Part shown: positions 1 through 9,075 of the stretch, one piece after another
How the letters are laid out: each line of letters opens with the position of its first letter
Position numbering within the stretch: the stretch's first letter is position 1
DNA from: CAWCHZ01 sp963795555
GTDB lineage: Bacteria > Actinomycetota > Thermoleophilia > Solirubrobacterales > Solirubrobacteraceae
Assembly: GCA_963795555.1 (NCBI GenBank)
Contig: CAWCHZ010000002.1
Coordinates: forward strand, 620,001 to 684,000
Direction of reading: 5' to 3'
DNA length: 64,000 bases
The notes under the pieces: model-generated
Databases searched by the model: none
The model's input: the letters and a program-made list of their open reading frames with translations, nothing else
Told to the model about the DNA's origin: nothing
Translations under genes and position numbers: made by a program

Positions 1-1
1 C

Positions 2-76
2 CGCGACGGGTCGCGCTGGCACGACACCATGCGGTCGACGGACGGTTTCGTCGTACGCCATCCGGCGGCCCTGTAG
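2..76 (+). CDS. 3' end of an unidentified protein (partial)
   Basis: An open frame enters from the left edge and ends at TAG 74-76, giving the last 24 residues of a protein (ending ...GFVVRHPAAL). The fragment is too short to assign a family. It converges on the glutaredoxin gene, and a GC-rich inverted repeat follows it, which fits a gene end. It could also be a chance open frame. Confidence 0.3.
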   Translation, partial: RDGSRWHDTMRSTDGFVVRHPAAL

Positions 77-117
77 CGGGCGGGGTGCTAGCGCACCCGT
101 CGGTGCGCCCAGCCCGC
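76..117. terminator. Hairpin between convergent genes
   Basis: An inverted repeat with outer arms GCGGGC and GCCCGC and partly paired inner arms lies between the partial gene on the left and the stop codon of the glutaredoxin gene. It has no T-run. It may act as a bidirectional terminator in this GC-rich genome. Confidence 0.4.
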
Positions 118-371
118 TAGGCTGCCAGCAGCTCGTCGAGCTGGCCGTCGCGGTCGAGCAGCAGCAGCTCGCGAAAGCCCCCGATGGTCTGCCCGTCGAT
201 CTCGATCTGCGGGAAGGTGATCCGTCCGGTGCGCTGTGCCAGCTCCTCGCGTCCGACCGGGTCGCGTGCCAGATTGATCTCGGTGAACTCGATGCCCCGC
301 CTGGCGAGCAGGGCCTTGGCGCCGACGCAGTGGGAGCAGTTCTCGGTTGTGTAGACGACGATGGATCGCAT
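117..371 (-). CDS. Glutaredoxin-like thiol-disulfide oxidoreductase
   Basis: An 84-residue thioredoxin-fold protein of normal glutaredoxin length. The redox motif is C12-S-H-C15 (class I glutaredoxins usually have CPYC), followed by the TFPQI cis-proline loop and a GG turn that forms the glutathione/substrate face. It is expected to reduce disulfides or mixed disulfides in the cytosol. The ATG at 371 is preferred over an upstream in-frame start because the fold begins directly with beta strand MRSIVVYTT. The central SH makes partner specificity (glutathione, mycothiol or thioredoxin reductase) uncertain. It is transcribed divergently from recO. Confidence 0.85.
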   Translation of the reverse strand: MRSIVVYTTENCSHCVGAKALLARRGIEFTEINLARDPVGREELAQRTGRITFPQIEIDGQTIGGFRELLLLDRDGQLDELLAA

Positions 372-459
372 TACTTCAATAAGTATAGCGGCTGAGGCGG
401 GAGCTACCGGTGACATCCGGGCGCGGGTCGTACCGGTCGCTCAGGCGGTCGCCTGAGCG

Positions 460-1224
460 ATGGCCGGCTCGCTGCGCACCGATGCAATCGTCCTGCGGTC
501 GATCCGCTACGGGGAGGCCGATCGCATCCTGCATCTCTACACGCCCGAGCGTGGACGCCTCGGCGCGATCGCCAAGGGCGTGCGCAAGGCGCGCAGCCGC
601 TTTGGCGGACGGCTGGAGCCCTTCTTCCACGTCCAGCTCATGCTCTACGAAGGCCGCGGCGAGCTGTTGACGGTTACCTCCGCCGCGACGGTCCAGGCGC
701 ACGCCCGCCTGCGTGAAGCGGCAGCCTCGCTCGACGCCGCGGCGCGCTCCTGCGACGCGGTCGCGCGACTGTTCGAGACGGGCGACGCCAATCCCGCGGT
801 CTTCCAGCTGCTGCGCAATCAGCTCGCGCTGCTCGATGGCGAGCCGGCACGCGCGGATGCCGCCAACCAGCTCGCCTTCCGCCTCAAGCTGCTGCTGGCC
901 GCCGGCCTCAGCCCGCAGCTGGGGTCGTGCGCCAGCTGTGGCGAGAACGAGCACCTCAGCGGGTTCTCGGGGGCGGCCGGGGGGGTTGTGTGCGGGGCCT
1001 GCGAGGCGGCGGCGTTTCCGCTCGACGAGCAGGCCTACGGCTTCATGGTTGACGCGTTGGGACGCCCGCTCGCGGATGCCCCAGCGGCCTCGGCGGCGGC
1101 GCTGCGCCAGGTCGATCGCGCGGTCTGCGAGACCGCCGAGCACCACGCCCACGTGCGCCTGCGGCCCTGCGTGGGCCAGGCAAAGCCAAACGCGGCAAGC
1201 GCACCGCTGGCTGCGGCGACCTAG
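460..1224 (+). CDS. recO: DNA repair protein RecO
   Basis: A 254-residue RecO, the family's usual length. The N-terminal OB-fold starts with LRTDAIVLRSIRYGEADRIL and continues with the LYTPERGRLGAIAKGVRK strand region. The C-terminal helical part carries a zinc-binding cysteine set: C157-x2-C160 and C178-x2-C181. RecO loads RecA onto SSB-coated single-stranded DNA in RecF-pathway gap repair. The last 20 or so residues (after HAHVRLRP) are low-complexity and may be a lineage-specific tail. A palindromic repeat and then ppdK follow. Confidence 0.93.
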   Translation: MAGSLRTDAIVLRSIRYGEADRILHLYTPERGRLGAIAKGVRKARSRFGGRLEPFFHVQLMLYEGRGELLTVTSAATVQAHARLREAAASLDAAARSCDAVARLFETGDANPAVFQLLRNQLALLDGEPARADAANQLAFRLKLLLAAGLSPQLGSCASCGENEHLSGFSGAAGGVVCGACEAAAFPLDEQAYGFMVDALGRPLADAPAASAAALRQVDRAVCETAEHHAHVRLRPCVGQAKPNAASAPLAAAT

Positions 1225-1250
1225 CTGTCGCTGGCGCGCATCCGCTCCGC

Positions 1251-1320
1251 GATCGAGCGATATTGGGGCATTGGCGATGGCGCGGGCAGCCGCTTCCCGG
1301 CCCCCGTATCGCGCGAGACC
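1251..1320. repeat. Interspersed palindromic element, copy 1
   Basis: About 70 bp between recO and ppdK. It begins GATCGAGCGATATTGGGG and ends with a CCCCCGTATCGC-type arm, so the outer parts can pair into a long imperfect hairpin. A clearly related copy lies at 40752-40820 between ruvB and the zinc-ribbon gene. Both copies sit just after a gene end. It looks like a REP/terminator-type element. Confidence 0.6.
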
Positions 1321-1381
1321 GGAGCTGGTGTGCCTGTGGACGGCTAGAATCGCCCGGCCAGGCGCCCAGGGAGGACAACCA

Positions 1382-4057
1382 ATGACTACGGCCATTCAGG
1401 TCAAGTACATCTACGACTTCGTCGAAGGCTCGCGGCAGATGCGCGACCTGCTGGGGGGCAAGGGCGCCAACGTCGCGGAGATGACCCGGATCCTCGGGGC
1501 GGGCCGGGTGCCGGCCGGCTTCACCATCACCACCGAGGCCTGCGTCGCCTACATGGCGGCCGAGCGCTCGCTGCCGGACGGGCTTGCCGAGCAGCTCGAC
1601 GACGCGCTCACGCGCCTGGAGGAGACGGTCGGCAAGCGGCTGGGCGATCCGTTGGATCCGCTGCTCGTCTCGGTGCGCTCCGGCGCACGCGAGTCGATGC
1701 CGGGGATGATGGACACCGTCCTGAATCTGGGCCTCAACGACGAATCCGTCGAGGGCCTGGCCGCGCGCACCGGCAACCCGCGCTTCGCCCAGGACTCCTA
1801 TCGGCGCTTCGTGCAGATGTTCGGCAACGTCGTCTACGGCATCCCGGGCGAGCTCTACGAGAACCTGATCGCCGCGCGCAAGCGCGAGCGGGGGGTTCGG
1901 CTGGACACCGAGCTGGACGCCGACGACCTCCGGGCCTTGGTCGAGCAGTTCAAGGACCTGTTCGCCCAGCGAACCGGCGAGTCGTTCCCGCTCGAGCCGC
2001 GGCGCCAGCTCGAGCAGGCGATCCGCGCCGTGTTCGACTCCTGGATGGGCGAGCGGGCGATCCACTACCGACGCCTGAACCACATCCCCGACGAGTGGGG
2101 CACCGCGGTCAACGTGCAGCAGATGGTCTTCGGCAACAAGGGCGAGACCTCCGGCTCGGGCGTCGCGTTCAGCCGCGACGAGGTCACCGGCGCGCCCGAG
2201 CCCTCCGGCGACTTCCTCGTCAACGCACAAGGCGAGGATGTCGTGTCCGGTGTGCGCAACACGCTCGACCTGGCCGAGCTGGGCCGGCTGATGCCCGACG
2301 TGCACCGCGAGCTGATGGAGATCCTGCGCACGCTCGAGGCCCACTACCGCGACATGCAGGACGTCGAGTTCACGGTCGAGGAAGGGCACCTCTACATGCT
2401 CCAGACGCGCAACGCCAAGCGGCCGGCGCAGGCTGCCGTGCGCTTCTGCGTGGATGCCGTGCGGGAGGAGCTGCTGTCGAAGGCCGAGGCGATCCTGACG
2501 ATCGACGCCGATCGCCTGGACACCCTGCTGCATCCCGCGTTCGACCCCAGCGCGCAGTACACGGTCATCGCCCATGGCGTCAGCGCCTCGCCGGGAGCGG
2601 CGAAGGGCGCGGTCGTGTTCACCGCCGCCGATGCGGTCGCGGCCGCGAGGGACGGGCGCGACGTGATCCTCGTACGCCCCTTCACCGAGGCCGAGGACGT
2701 CGTCGGCTTCCACGCCGCCCGCGGAATCCTCACCTCTGAGGGCGGCAAGGCCTCGCACGCGGCGCTGGTCGCGCGAGGCATGGGCCGCCCCTGCGTCTGC
2801 GGCGCATCCGAGCTGCAGATCGACCTCAACGCCCACGAGGTCCACGTCGGCGAGACGATCGTGCGCGAGGGCGATCTGATCGCGATCGACGGGTCGGCCG
2901 GCACGATCACGCTCGACGACGTGCCGCTGGTCGAGGTCGGCATCGAGGAGCACTTCCAGACCGTGCTCAGCTGGGCGGACGAGCTGCGCAAGCTCGGCGT
3001 TCGAACCAACGCCGACGGGCCCGAGGACGCGCGCCGAGCGCGCGCCTTCGGCGCCGAGGGCATCGGCCTCTGTCGCACCGAGCACATGTTCATGGCGGCC
3101 GATCGCCAGCCGAAGATGCGCGCCATGATCATGGCCGAGAGCGAGCCCGAGCGCCGCGCGGCCCTGGCCGAGCTGCTGCCGCTGCAGCAGGGCGACTTCG
3201 AGGGGCTCTTCGAGGCGATGGACGAGCTGCCCGTGACGATCCGCCTGCTCGACCCACCGTTGCACGAGTTCCTGCCCGACCGCGCCGAGCTGCAGCTGCA
3301 GGTCGAGCGCGCGCGCGTCGGCGGCTCAGGCGAGCTGGCCGCGCTCGAGCACATGCTCGAGCGCGTCGAGCACATGACCGAGGCCAATCCGATGCTCGGC
3401 ACGCGCGGCTGCCGGCTGGGGATCGTCGAGCCCGCGATCTACGAGATGCAGCTCCAAGCGATCATGCGCGCCGCCGTGGCGGTCCGCGAGCGCCTGGGCC
3501 ACGCGCCGCACCTGGAGATCATGGTGCCGCTCGTCGCCTACGAGACCGAGCTGCAGACGATTCGCGATCTCGTCATCCGCGTCGCCGCGGAGCATGGGAT
3601 GCGCGAGCGGATCGACTACTCGGTTGGCACGATGATCGAGCTGCCGCGCGCCTGCTTCGTCGCCAACCGAATCGCCGAAACGGCCGACTTCTTCTCGTTC
3701 GGCACCAACGACCTGACGCAGACCGCGCTGGGCTTCTCGCGCGACGATGCGGAGGGACGCTTCCTGAGCACCTACCTGGAGCGCAAGATCGTCGATCGCT
3801 CGCCGTTCGAGACGATCGACAAGCCGGGCGTCGGCTGGCTCGTGCGGCTCGCGGCATGGGTGGGACGCGAGGCCAAGCCCGACCTCAGCCTGGGCGTCTG
3901 TGGCGAGCACGGCGGCGACCCGGCCTCGATCGACTTCTTCCACATGGCCGGCCTGGACTACGTGTCTTGCTCGCCTTACCGGGTGCCGATCGCGCGCATC
4001 GCCGCGGCCCAGGCGGCGGTGAACCACGCCGCCTCGGCCAGCCAGGTCGTGGAGTAG
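1382..4057 (+). CDS. ppdK: Pyruvate, phosphate dikinase
   Basis: An 891-residue PPDK, the family's usual size. It interconverts pyruvate + ATP + Pi and PEP + AMP + PPi in the cytosol. Domains in order: N-terminal ATP-grasp nucleotide-binding domain starting GGKGANVAEMTRI; the swivelling phosphohistidine domain with TSEGGKASHAALVARG (catalytic His459); and the C-terminal PEP/pyruvate TIM barrel with TRGCRLG, FGTNDLTQTALGFSRDD and the CGEHGGDP loop that carries the catalytic Cys. The ATG at 1382 has a GGAGGACAACC ribosome site. ppdK-dgt-dnaG is a common actinobacterial order. An open frame continues far upstream but has no family similarity. Confidence 0.96.
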   Translation: MTTAIQVKYIYDFVEGSRQMRDLLGGKGANVAEMTRILGAGRVPAGFTITTEACVAYMAAERSLPDGLAEQLDDALTRLEETVGKRLGDPLDPLLVSVRSGARESMPGMMDTVLNLGLNDESVEGLAARTGNPRFAQDSYRRFVQMFGNVVYGIPGELYENLIAARKRERGVRLDTELDADDLRALVEQFKDLFAQRTGESFPLEPRRQLEQAIRAVFDSWMGERAIHYRRLNHIPDEWGTAVNVQQMVFGNKGETSGSGVAFSRDEVTGAPEPSGDFLVNAQGEDVVSGVRNTLDLAELGRLMPDVHRELMEILRTLEAHYRDMQDVEFTVEEGHLYMLQTRNAKRPAQAAVRFCVDAVREELLSKAEAILTIDADRLDTLLHPAFDPSAQYTVIAHGVSASPGAAKGAVVFTAADAVAAARDGRDVILVRPFTEAEDVVGFHAARGILTSEGGKASHAALVARGMGRPCVCGASELQIDLNAHEVHVGETIVREGDLIAIDGSAGTITLDDVPLVEVGIEEHFQTVLSWADELRKLGVRTNADGPEDARRARAFGAEGIGLCRTEHMFMAADRQPKMRAMIMAESEPERRAALAELLPLQQGDFEGLFEAMDELPVTIRLLDPPLHEFLPDRAELQLQVERARVGGSGELAALEHMLERVEHMTEANPMLGTRGCRLGIVEPAIYEMQLQAIMRAAVAVRERLGHAPHLEIMVPLVAYETELQTIRDLVIRVAAEHGMRERIDYSVGTMIELPRACFVANRIAETADFFSFGTNDLTQTALGFSRDDAEGRFLSTYLERKIVDRSPFETIDKPGVGWLVRLAAWVGREAKPDLSLGVCGEHGGDPASIDFFHMAGLDYVSCSPYRVPIARIAAAQAAVNHAASASQVVE

Positions 4058-4128
4058 GGCCGCGGCGCCAGCAGCCGACCCGCAGGCGGGTTTCGACGAC
4101 GGTCCGTTGGCGCTGCCAGAATCGCCGC

Positions 4129-5160
4129 ATGGAGCCGGCGACCGTCACGAGGTCAGACAGCGAGTTCGCGCTGCGCATGCAGGCGGTCGAGGAGGCGTTC
4201 CTGTCGCCACTGGCAACGCGCTCCTACCCCGCGCGCCGCGCGCGGCCCGAGCCCGACAGCCCGGTGCGCACGCCCTTCCAGCGTGACCGTGACCGGATCG
4301 TCCACACCAAGGCCTTTCGCCGCCTCAAGCACAAGACACAGGTCTTCATCGCCCCGCGGGGCGACCACTACCGCACGCGCTTGACGCACACGCTCGAGGC
4401 CACCCAGGTCTCGCGCACGGTCGCGCGTGCGCTGGCGCTCAACGAGGACCTGGTCGAGGCGATCGGGCTCGGCCACGACCTCGGCCATCCGCCGTTCGGC
4501 CACCTGGGCGAGGCGGTCCTGGACGCCTGCCTGCAGCGGAGCTTCGGCGGTCACTTCCACCACAACGAGCACTCGCTGCGCGTGGTCGATGTGCTGGAGC
4601 GCGACGGCGTCGGCCTCAACCTGACCGCGCCGGTGCGCGACGGCATCCTCCGCCACTCCGGTCGCGCCCCGGAGCCCAGCACGCTCGAGGGGCGCATCGT
4701 GCGGCTGGTCGACCGCATCGCCTACATCAACCACGACATCGACGACGCGCTGCGGGCCGGGCTGCTGCGACCGGGCGACCTGCCGCGCGAGCCGATCGCG
4801 GTGCTCGGCGACAGCGGCGCTCGGCGCATCGACGTGCTCGTGCGCGATCTGGTCGAGCATTCCGAGCAGGCCGGGGAGATCGTTCAGGGTGAGCTTGTGG
4901 GCGGGGCGATGGCGCAGCTGCGCGCGTTCATGTTCGAGCGCGTCTACCTCGGCGCCGACGCGCTGCGCGAGCAGCGCAAGGTCGAGGTCGTGCTCGAGAC
5001 GCTGTTCGAGCACTACCGCGAGCATCCGGAGCTGCTGTCGCCGAGCGCGGATCCCTCCGACTCGCTCGCCCAGCGCGTCACCGACTACATCGCCGGGATG
5101 ACCGACCGCTACTGCATCCGCGTCTTCCAGGAGCTGCGCGTCCCGCGCGCGTTCGCGTGA
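4129..5160 (+). CDS. dgt: Deoxyguanosinetriphosphate triphosphohydrolase-like protein (HD domain)
   Basis: A 343-residue dGTPase-type HD hydrolase. Near the N-terminus is the family signature RTPFQRDRDRIVHTKAFRRLKHKTQVF, then RTRLTHTLEATQVSRTVARAL and the metal-binding LGHDLGHPPFGHLGE around residue 115. It hydrolyses dNTPs to deoxynucleoside plus triphosphate, which affects dNTP pools. The ATG at 4129 begins the conserved region; the reading frame is open upstream into ppdK without similarity. Its stop codon lies in a GTGA overlap motif that is tandemly repeated before dnaG. Confidence 0.93.
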   Translation: MEPATVTRSDSEFALRMQAVEEAFLSPLATRSYPARRARPEPDSPVRTPFQRDRDRIVHTKAFRRLKHKTQVFIAPRGDHYRTRLTHTLEATQVSRTVARALALNEDLVEAIGLGHDLGHPPFGHLGEAVLDACLQRSFGGHFHHNEHSLRVVDVLERDGVGLNLTAPVRDGILRHSGRAPEPSTLEGRIVRLVDRIAYINHDIDDALRAGLLRPGDLPREPIAVLGDSGARRIDVLVRDLVEHSEQAGEIVQGELVGGAMAQLRAFMFERVYLGADALREQRKVEVVLETLFEHYREHPELLSPSADPSDSLAQRVTDYIAGMTDRYCIRVFQELRVPRAFA

Positions 5161-5249
5161 GCCGCTGCGCGCCCAATGCCCGGGGGCGGTTCGGATGAGC
5201 CGCTGCTCGCCCAATGCCCGGGGGCGGTTCGCGTGAGCCGCTATGCGCC
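5151..5249 (+). repeat. 38 bp tandem repeat of the dgt/dnaG stop-start junction
   Basis: Units 5151-5188 and 5189-5226 are near-identical, with a partial third copy at 5227-5249. Each copy contains a TGA inside a GTGA or ATGA motif followed by GCCGCT. The dgt stop uses copy 1 and the dnaG GTG start (5233) uses copy 3. The middle copy has ATGA. Confidence 0.9.
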
Positions 5250-7002
5250 GGATTCCAAGGAGCGCGTGCGCGACGCGGTCGACATGGTCGACCTGGTCTC
5301 AGCGCACACCGACCTGCGCCGCGCCGGCGCACACGAGTACACCGGCCTGTGCCCGTTTCACGAGGAGCGCACGCCCTCGTTCGGGATCAACCCCCTCGAC
5401 AAGGTCTTTCACTGCTTCGGCTGCGGCGCTTCGGGCGACGTCTTCAGCTTTGTGATGCAGGTCGAGAACGTCGACTTCGCCGGGGCGCTGGAGCTGCTGG
5501 CCGACCGCTACGGCGTCGAGCTGGAGCGCGAGCAGGAGGATCCTCAGGCGGCCGAGCGCCGGCGCCGGCGCGAGCGGCTGCTGGAGCTGCTCGGCAGGAC
5601 CGCCGGCTACTACGAGCGCTGCCTGTGGGAGAGCGCCGAGGCGCAGGGCGCGCGCGACTACCTCGCGACCCGGGGATTGGGGGAGGCGGTGCTGCGCGAC
5701 TTCGGCGTCGGCTACGCCCCAAGCGCCTGGGATCGCGTGCTGGTCGCATCGCGCCGCGCCGGCTTCTCGGAGGCCGAGCTGCTTGCCGCCGGGCTCGTGC
5801 AGCGCTCCCAGAAGGCGCCGGGGTCGGTCTACGACCGCTTCCGCGCGCGCATCGCCTTCCCGCTGCGCGACGCGCGCGGGCGCGTGCTGGGCTTTGGCGC
5901 CCGGGCGCTGCGCGACAGCCAGCGCCCCAAGTACCTGAACACGAGCGAGACGGCCGTCTTCCACAAGGGCGCGCAGCTCTTCGGCCTCGACCGCGCGCGT
6001 GCCGCGGCCGCTCGCGAAGGCACCGTCGTCGTCGTCGAGGGCTACACCGATGTGCTGGCGCTGCACCAGGCCGGCATCGTCAACAGCGTCGGGATCATGG
6101 GCACCGCGCTGACCGAGGAGCAGGTCACGGAGCTGGCGCGGCTGGCGCCGACTGTCTGCCTGGCGCTCGACGCCGACGCCGCCGGTCAGGAGGCGATGGT
6201 CCGTGCGAGCCGCATGGCCGAGCATCGCCGGCTGGCGCTGCGCGTCGTCCCGCTGCCCGCCGGCAGCGATCCCGCCGAGCTGATCCAGAGCTCTGGCGCC
6301 GAGGCGATGCGCCAGCGCCTCGCCACCTCGATCCCGTTCGTGCGCTTCCACGTCCAGCGGATCCTCGACGAGGCGCCTCTGGACAGCGCCGAGGCGCGCG
6401 ACGCGGCGCTCGAGCGCGTACGCCCGCTGCTGGCCGGCCTGGCGCCCGGCTTGCTGCGCGAGGAGCTGATCCGCGTCGTCGCCAGTCGCCTTGATCTCTC
6501 GGACGAGCTCGTCGCCTCGCTGGCGGGCACGCCGGGACAGGCGACCTCGACCCGCGCGCGCGTCGCGCTCGATCGGCGCGAGGGGGGCGAGCGCACGTTC
6601 CTCGCCCTCTGCATCGCGCTGCCAGAGCACGGTCGCGAGGCGCTGCGCCGCGTCAGCGTCGAGCAGCACTTCACGTCCGAGCTCGTGCGCGCGGCCGCCA
6701 GGCACCTGCGCGACCACAGCGCGTCCCCATTGGTGGACGTGCCGAGCGAGCCACCCGAGCTGGCGGGCCTGATCGCCGAGCTGTCGTTGCGCGCCGCACG
6801 TGAGCCGGCCGCCGCAGAAACGCTCGAGGTCGAGCTGCTGCGGTTGGAGAAGGAGCGCCTGGAGCGGGAGATCGCGGCGGCTCAGGCCGCCCAGCGTGAT
6901 GACGTCATCGAGCTCGCTACCCAGCGCGCCGAGCTCAAGAGCCAGCTCGACCGCGCGATGGACATCGCGATGGAGCGATCGGGGCGGGTGGGGGAGGGGT
7001 AA
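5233..7002 (+). CDS. dnaG: DNA primase DnaG
   Basis: A 589-residue DnaG-type primase that makes RNA primers for chromosome replication. The N-terminal zinc-binding domain has C40-x2-H43-x17-C61-x2-C64. The RNA polymerase core follows with the YLNTSET motif, and the TOPRIM metal site is VVVVEGYTDVLAL and ALDADAAGQEA. The C-terminal helical part would contact DnaB. The GTG at 5233 was chosen because VSRYAPDSKERVRDAVDMVDLV matches the usual start of DnaG. An in-frame upstream start would only add residues encoded by the tandem junction repeat. Confidence 0.95.
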   Translation: MSRYAPDSKERVRDAVDMVDLVSAHTDLRRAGAHEYTGLCPFHEERTPSFGINPLDKVFHCFGCGASGDVFSFVMQVENVDFAGALELLADRYGVELEREQEDPQAAERRRRRERLLELLGRTAGYYERCLWESAEAQGARDYLATRGLGEAVLRDFGVGYAPSAWDRVLVASRRAGFSEAELLAAGLVQRSQKAPGSVYDRFRARIAFPLRDARGRVLGFGARALRDSQRPKYLNTSETAVFHKGAQLFGLDRARAAAAREGTVVVVEGYTDVLALHQAGIVNSVGIMGTALTEEQVTELARLAPTVCLALDADAAGQEAMVRASRMAEHRRLALRVVPLPAGSDPAELIQSSGAEAMRQRLATSIPFVRFHVQRILDEAPLDSAEARDAALERVRPLLAGLAPGLLREELIRVVASRLDLSDELVASLAGTPGQATSTRARVALDRREGGERTFLALCIALPEHGREALRRVSVEQHFTSELVRAAARHLRDHSASPLVDVPSEPPELAGLIAELSLRAAREPAAAETLEVELLRLEKERLEREIAAAQAAQRDDVIELATQRAELKSQLDRAMDIAMERSGRVGEG

Positions 7003-7146
7003 GGGGCGGAGTCCGGTCTCCCCGCGATCGCGAAGCCCGGCCGCCCGGCGATCGGCGGATTACATCAGCTCCGGGACGGCGGAGAGTCGTTGCGGATACG
7101 AACGTCTGTTCGCTTTTCCGTCCGCTTGCAGTGCCACAATCACCTG

Positions 7147-7722
7147 GTGGAAAGCCAGTCCGTCAGCCGAACGCAACGGAAAGCTCCGCGCGTAACGCGT
7201 GGCGACGTGGAGCCGCTGGTCAAAGCCGGAGCGTCGATCGCGCGGATCGCTCATGAGCTCGGCTTGAGCAAGAGCGGAGCTCGCTACTGGCTGCGTCGCT
7301 ATGGCCTCAAGACGAATGGGACGCAGGGCAGACCCGAGGCTAAGGCGGCTCGGCGCAACGGGCAGCCGGCCGTGGAGATGGTCTGCAAGCGGCACGGGCT
7401 CACGGAGTTCGTGCTGGAGGGTAGTGGCTACTACCGCTGTGGTCGCTGTCGCTGGGAGGCGGTGGTGCGCTATCGCCGCACCGTCAAACAGCGGCTCGTG
7501 AGCGAAGCCGGCGGGGCATGCCTGGCCTGTGGCTATGACCGCTACGTCGGCGCACTGGAGTTCCACCATCTGGATCGAACGACCAAGCGCTTCGAGCTTG
7601 CGACCCGAGGCCTGACGAAGTCGCTCGAGCGGATGCGTGCGGAGGCCGCCAAGTGCGTTCTTCTATGCTCTAATTGCCATTCTGAGGTGGAGGCAGGTGT
7701 ACGCGTCCTGCCCCAGAAGTAG
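7147..7722 (+). CDS. HNH endonuclease-like protein with N-terminal helix-turn-helix
   Basis: 191 residues from GTG 7147; a TTG at 7090 is an alternative, and neither has a clear ribosome site. The N-terminal third has a helix-turn-helix-like segment (ASIARIAHELGLSKSGARYWLRRYGL). A CGRC pair sits mid-protein. The C-terminus has an HNH/zinc core: CLACGY, LEFHHLDR and CSNCHSEVEAG. HNH proteins of this kind are DNA nucleases, either mobile or defensive; the specific role is unknown. It sits between dnaG and tRNA-Asn, a typical landing site for mobile genes. Composition is slightly less GC-rich than its neighbours. Confidence 0.75.
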   Translation: MESQSVSRTQRKAPRVTRGDVEPLVKAGASIARIAHELGLSKSGARYWLRRYGLKTNGTQGRPEAKAARRNGQPAVEMVCKRHGLTEFVLEGSGYYRCGRCRWEAVVRYRRTVKQRLVSEAGGACLACGYDRYVGALEFHHLDRTTKRFELATRGLTKSLERMRAEAAKCVLLCSNCHSEVEAGVRVLPQK

Positions 7723-7731
7723 TCACCACGA

Positions 7732-7803
7732 TCCGGGGTGGCGCAATGGCAGCGCGAGCGGCTGTTAACCGCTAGGTTGTGGGTTCGAGTCCCACCCCCG
7801 GAG
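7732..7803 (+). tRNA. tRNA-Asn (GTT)
   Basis: A complete cloverleaf. Acceptor arms TCCGGGG and CCCCGGA pair perfectly, the D-arm is GGCGCAATGGCAGCGC, the anticodon loop CTGTTAA gives GTT, and the T-arm GTGGGTTCGAGTCCCAC is perfect. The discriminator base is G, which is typical of Asn. The CCA end is not encoded. Confidence 0.95.
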
Positions 7804-7851
7804 CTTCACCGCCGCCGGTGTCGTGGCTCCGGCGGCGCGCCGACCGGAAGG

Positions 7852-9075
7852 TCAGGCCGGCGCGGAGCGGCCTGCCAGAGCGGGGGTGGTCGCCTCGATC
7901 AGCGCGCAGGCCTCACTCGCCTGGTCATGATCGTCGACCCACTCGCGGACCGTGCGCACCCGTTGCGCGATCCTCTCATCGGCGAGCAGCCGGATGAGCG
8001 CAAGCCGCAGCGAGCGGGCCGTCAGCAAACGGCGCGGGACGCGCACGCCCAGGCCGGCCCAGTCGACGCGCGCGGCGTTCTCGAACTGATCGCCCGCCGC
8101 CGGGCAGACGACCAGGGCACAGCCGCAGCTGAGCGCCCGCGCGAGCGTGCCGTGACCGCCGTGGCAGATGACCACATCGCAGTGGGGCATCGTGCGCGAG
8201 TAGCAGACCCAGTCGACCAGCCGCGCGTTGGCCGGCAACGTCAGCGGGCCGCGCGGCGGACGGCCGTTGTGGCTGGCGAGCACCCGCACCGGCAGATCCG
8301 CCAATCCCTCCAGCGCCGCGCGCAGCATCACCTGCTCGGGGTCCTGAGAGGTCGACGGCGCGATCAGCACGAGCGGCTCATCGCCGGGCGGCAGCTCGGT
8401 GTCCGGGGCAGGCGGCTCCCACAGCAGCGGGCCGACGACGTGCGTGCCCGGCGGCCAGCTGCGGGGGTACTCCAGCTGGGGCAGCGTCGCGACCAGGCAC
8501 AGCGTGCGCGAGATGCCGCCGTGGAGGCGATCGAGCGGCCTCAGCCCGAGCCGTTCCCTGGCCCCGTTCAGCTGCTCGCGACCGTGACGCAGCCCCAGGT
8601 CAAGCGCGCGACCTGCTGCTTGCCAGGCAACGCGCCCGGCGGACGTGCGCGGGGGACGGGCACCGAGGCCGTAGGGCGGCATGCCGGGCACGGTGGGAGG
8701 GAAGACGTGGGGTACGAGCGTGGCGACGGATACGCCCTCGAGCTCGGCCGCCAGCGCCGGAGCGATCGTCAGGATGTCGGAGACGACGAGGTCGGGCCGT
8801 GCCGCGCGAATGTGCTCGCGCGTCTCCTGTGCGGCTCTGACCGCGGCGGCGTAGGGCTCGAGCGGCCGCTCGGCGGTCGGGAAGACCGGGTACTCGGGCG
8901 CCGCGACGAACGCCATCCCCGCCTGCTCGGCCGGCTGACGCCAGCGCGTCCAGGTCTCGAACGTCACCTCGTGCCCGCGCGCCACCAGCTCGCTGCCCAG
9001 CGCCAGCATTGGGAACGCGTGTCCGGGGTCGCCGAAGGCGCCGAGATAGATGCGCACGGCGTCCGCGGCGCTCAC
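7852..9075 (-). CDS. GT1/MGT-family glycosyltransferase
   Basis: A 407-residue GT-B fold enzyme of the UGT/MGT group. The N-terminal acceptor domain begins YLGAFGDPGHAFPMLALGSELVARGHEVTF. The C-terminal donor-binding domain has the family motif CHGGHGTLARALSCGCALVVCPAAGDQFENAARV. It is expected to transfer a sugar from an NDP-sugar to a small lipophilic acceptor; the acceptor is unknown. The GTG at 9075 overlaps the stop of the upstream LLM oxidoreductase by 4 nt (GTGA), so the two are translationally coupled and probably act on related compounds. The frame stays open upstream but loses family similarity. Confidence 0.85.
   Translation of the reverse strand: MSAADAVRIYLGAFGDPGHAFPMLALGSELVARGHEVTFETWTRWRQPAEQAGMAFVAAPEYPVFPTAERPLEPYAAAVRAAQETREHIRAARPDLVVSDILTIAPALAAELEGVSVATLVPHVFPPTVPGMPPYGLGARPPRTSAGRVAWQAAGRALDLGLRHGREQLNGARERLGLRPLDRLHGGISRTLCLVATLPQLEYPRSWPPGTHVVGPLLWEPPAPDTELPPGDEPLVLIAPSTSQDPEQVMLRAALEGLADLPVRVLASHNGRPPRGPLTLPANARLVDWVCYSRTMPHCDVVICHGGHGTLARALSCGCALVVCPAAGDQFENAARVDWAGLGVRVPRRLLTARSLRLALIRLLADERIAQRVRTVREWVDDHDQASEACALIEATTPALAGRSAPA

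Noticed and set aside
1043..3265. 740-codon open frame on the minus strand inside ppdK
   Set aside because: Antisense shadow of a high-GC gene: Arg/Leu/Val/Asp-rich with no family motifs, while the plus-strand frame is a complete PPDK.
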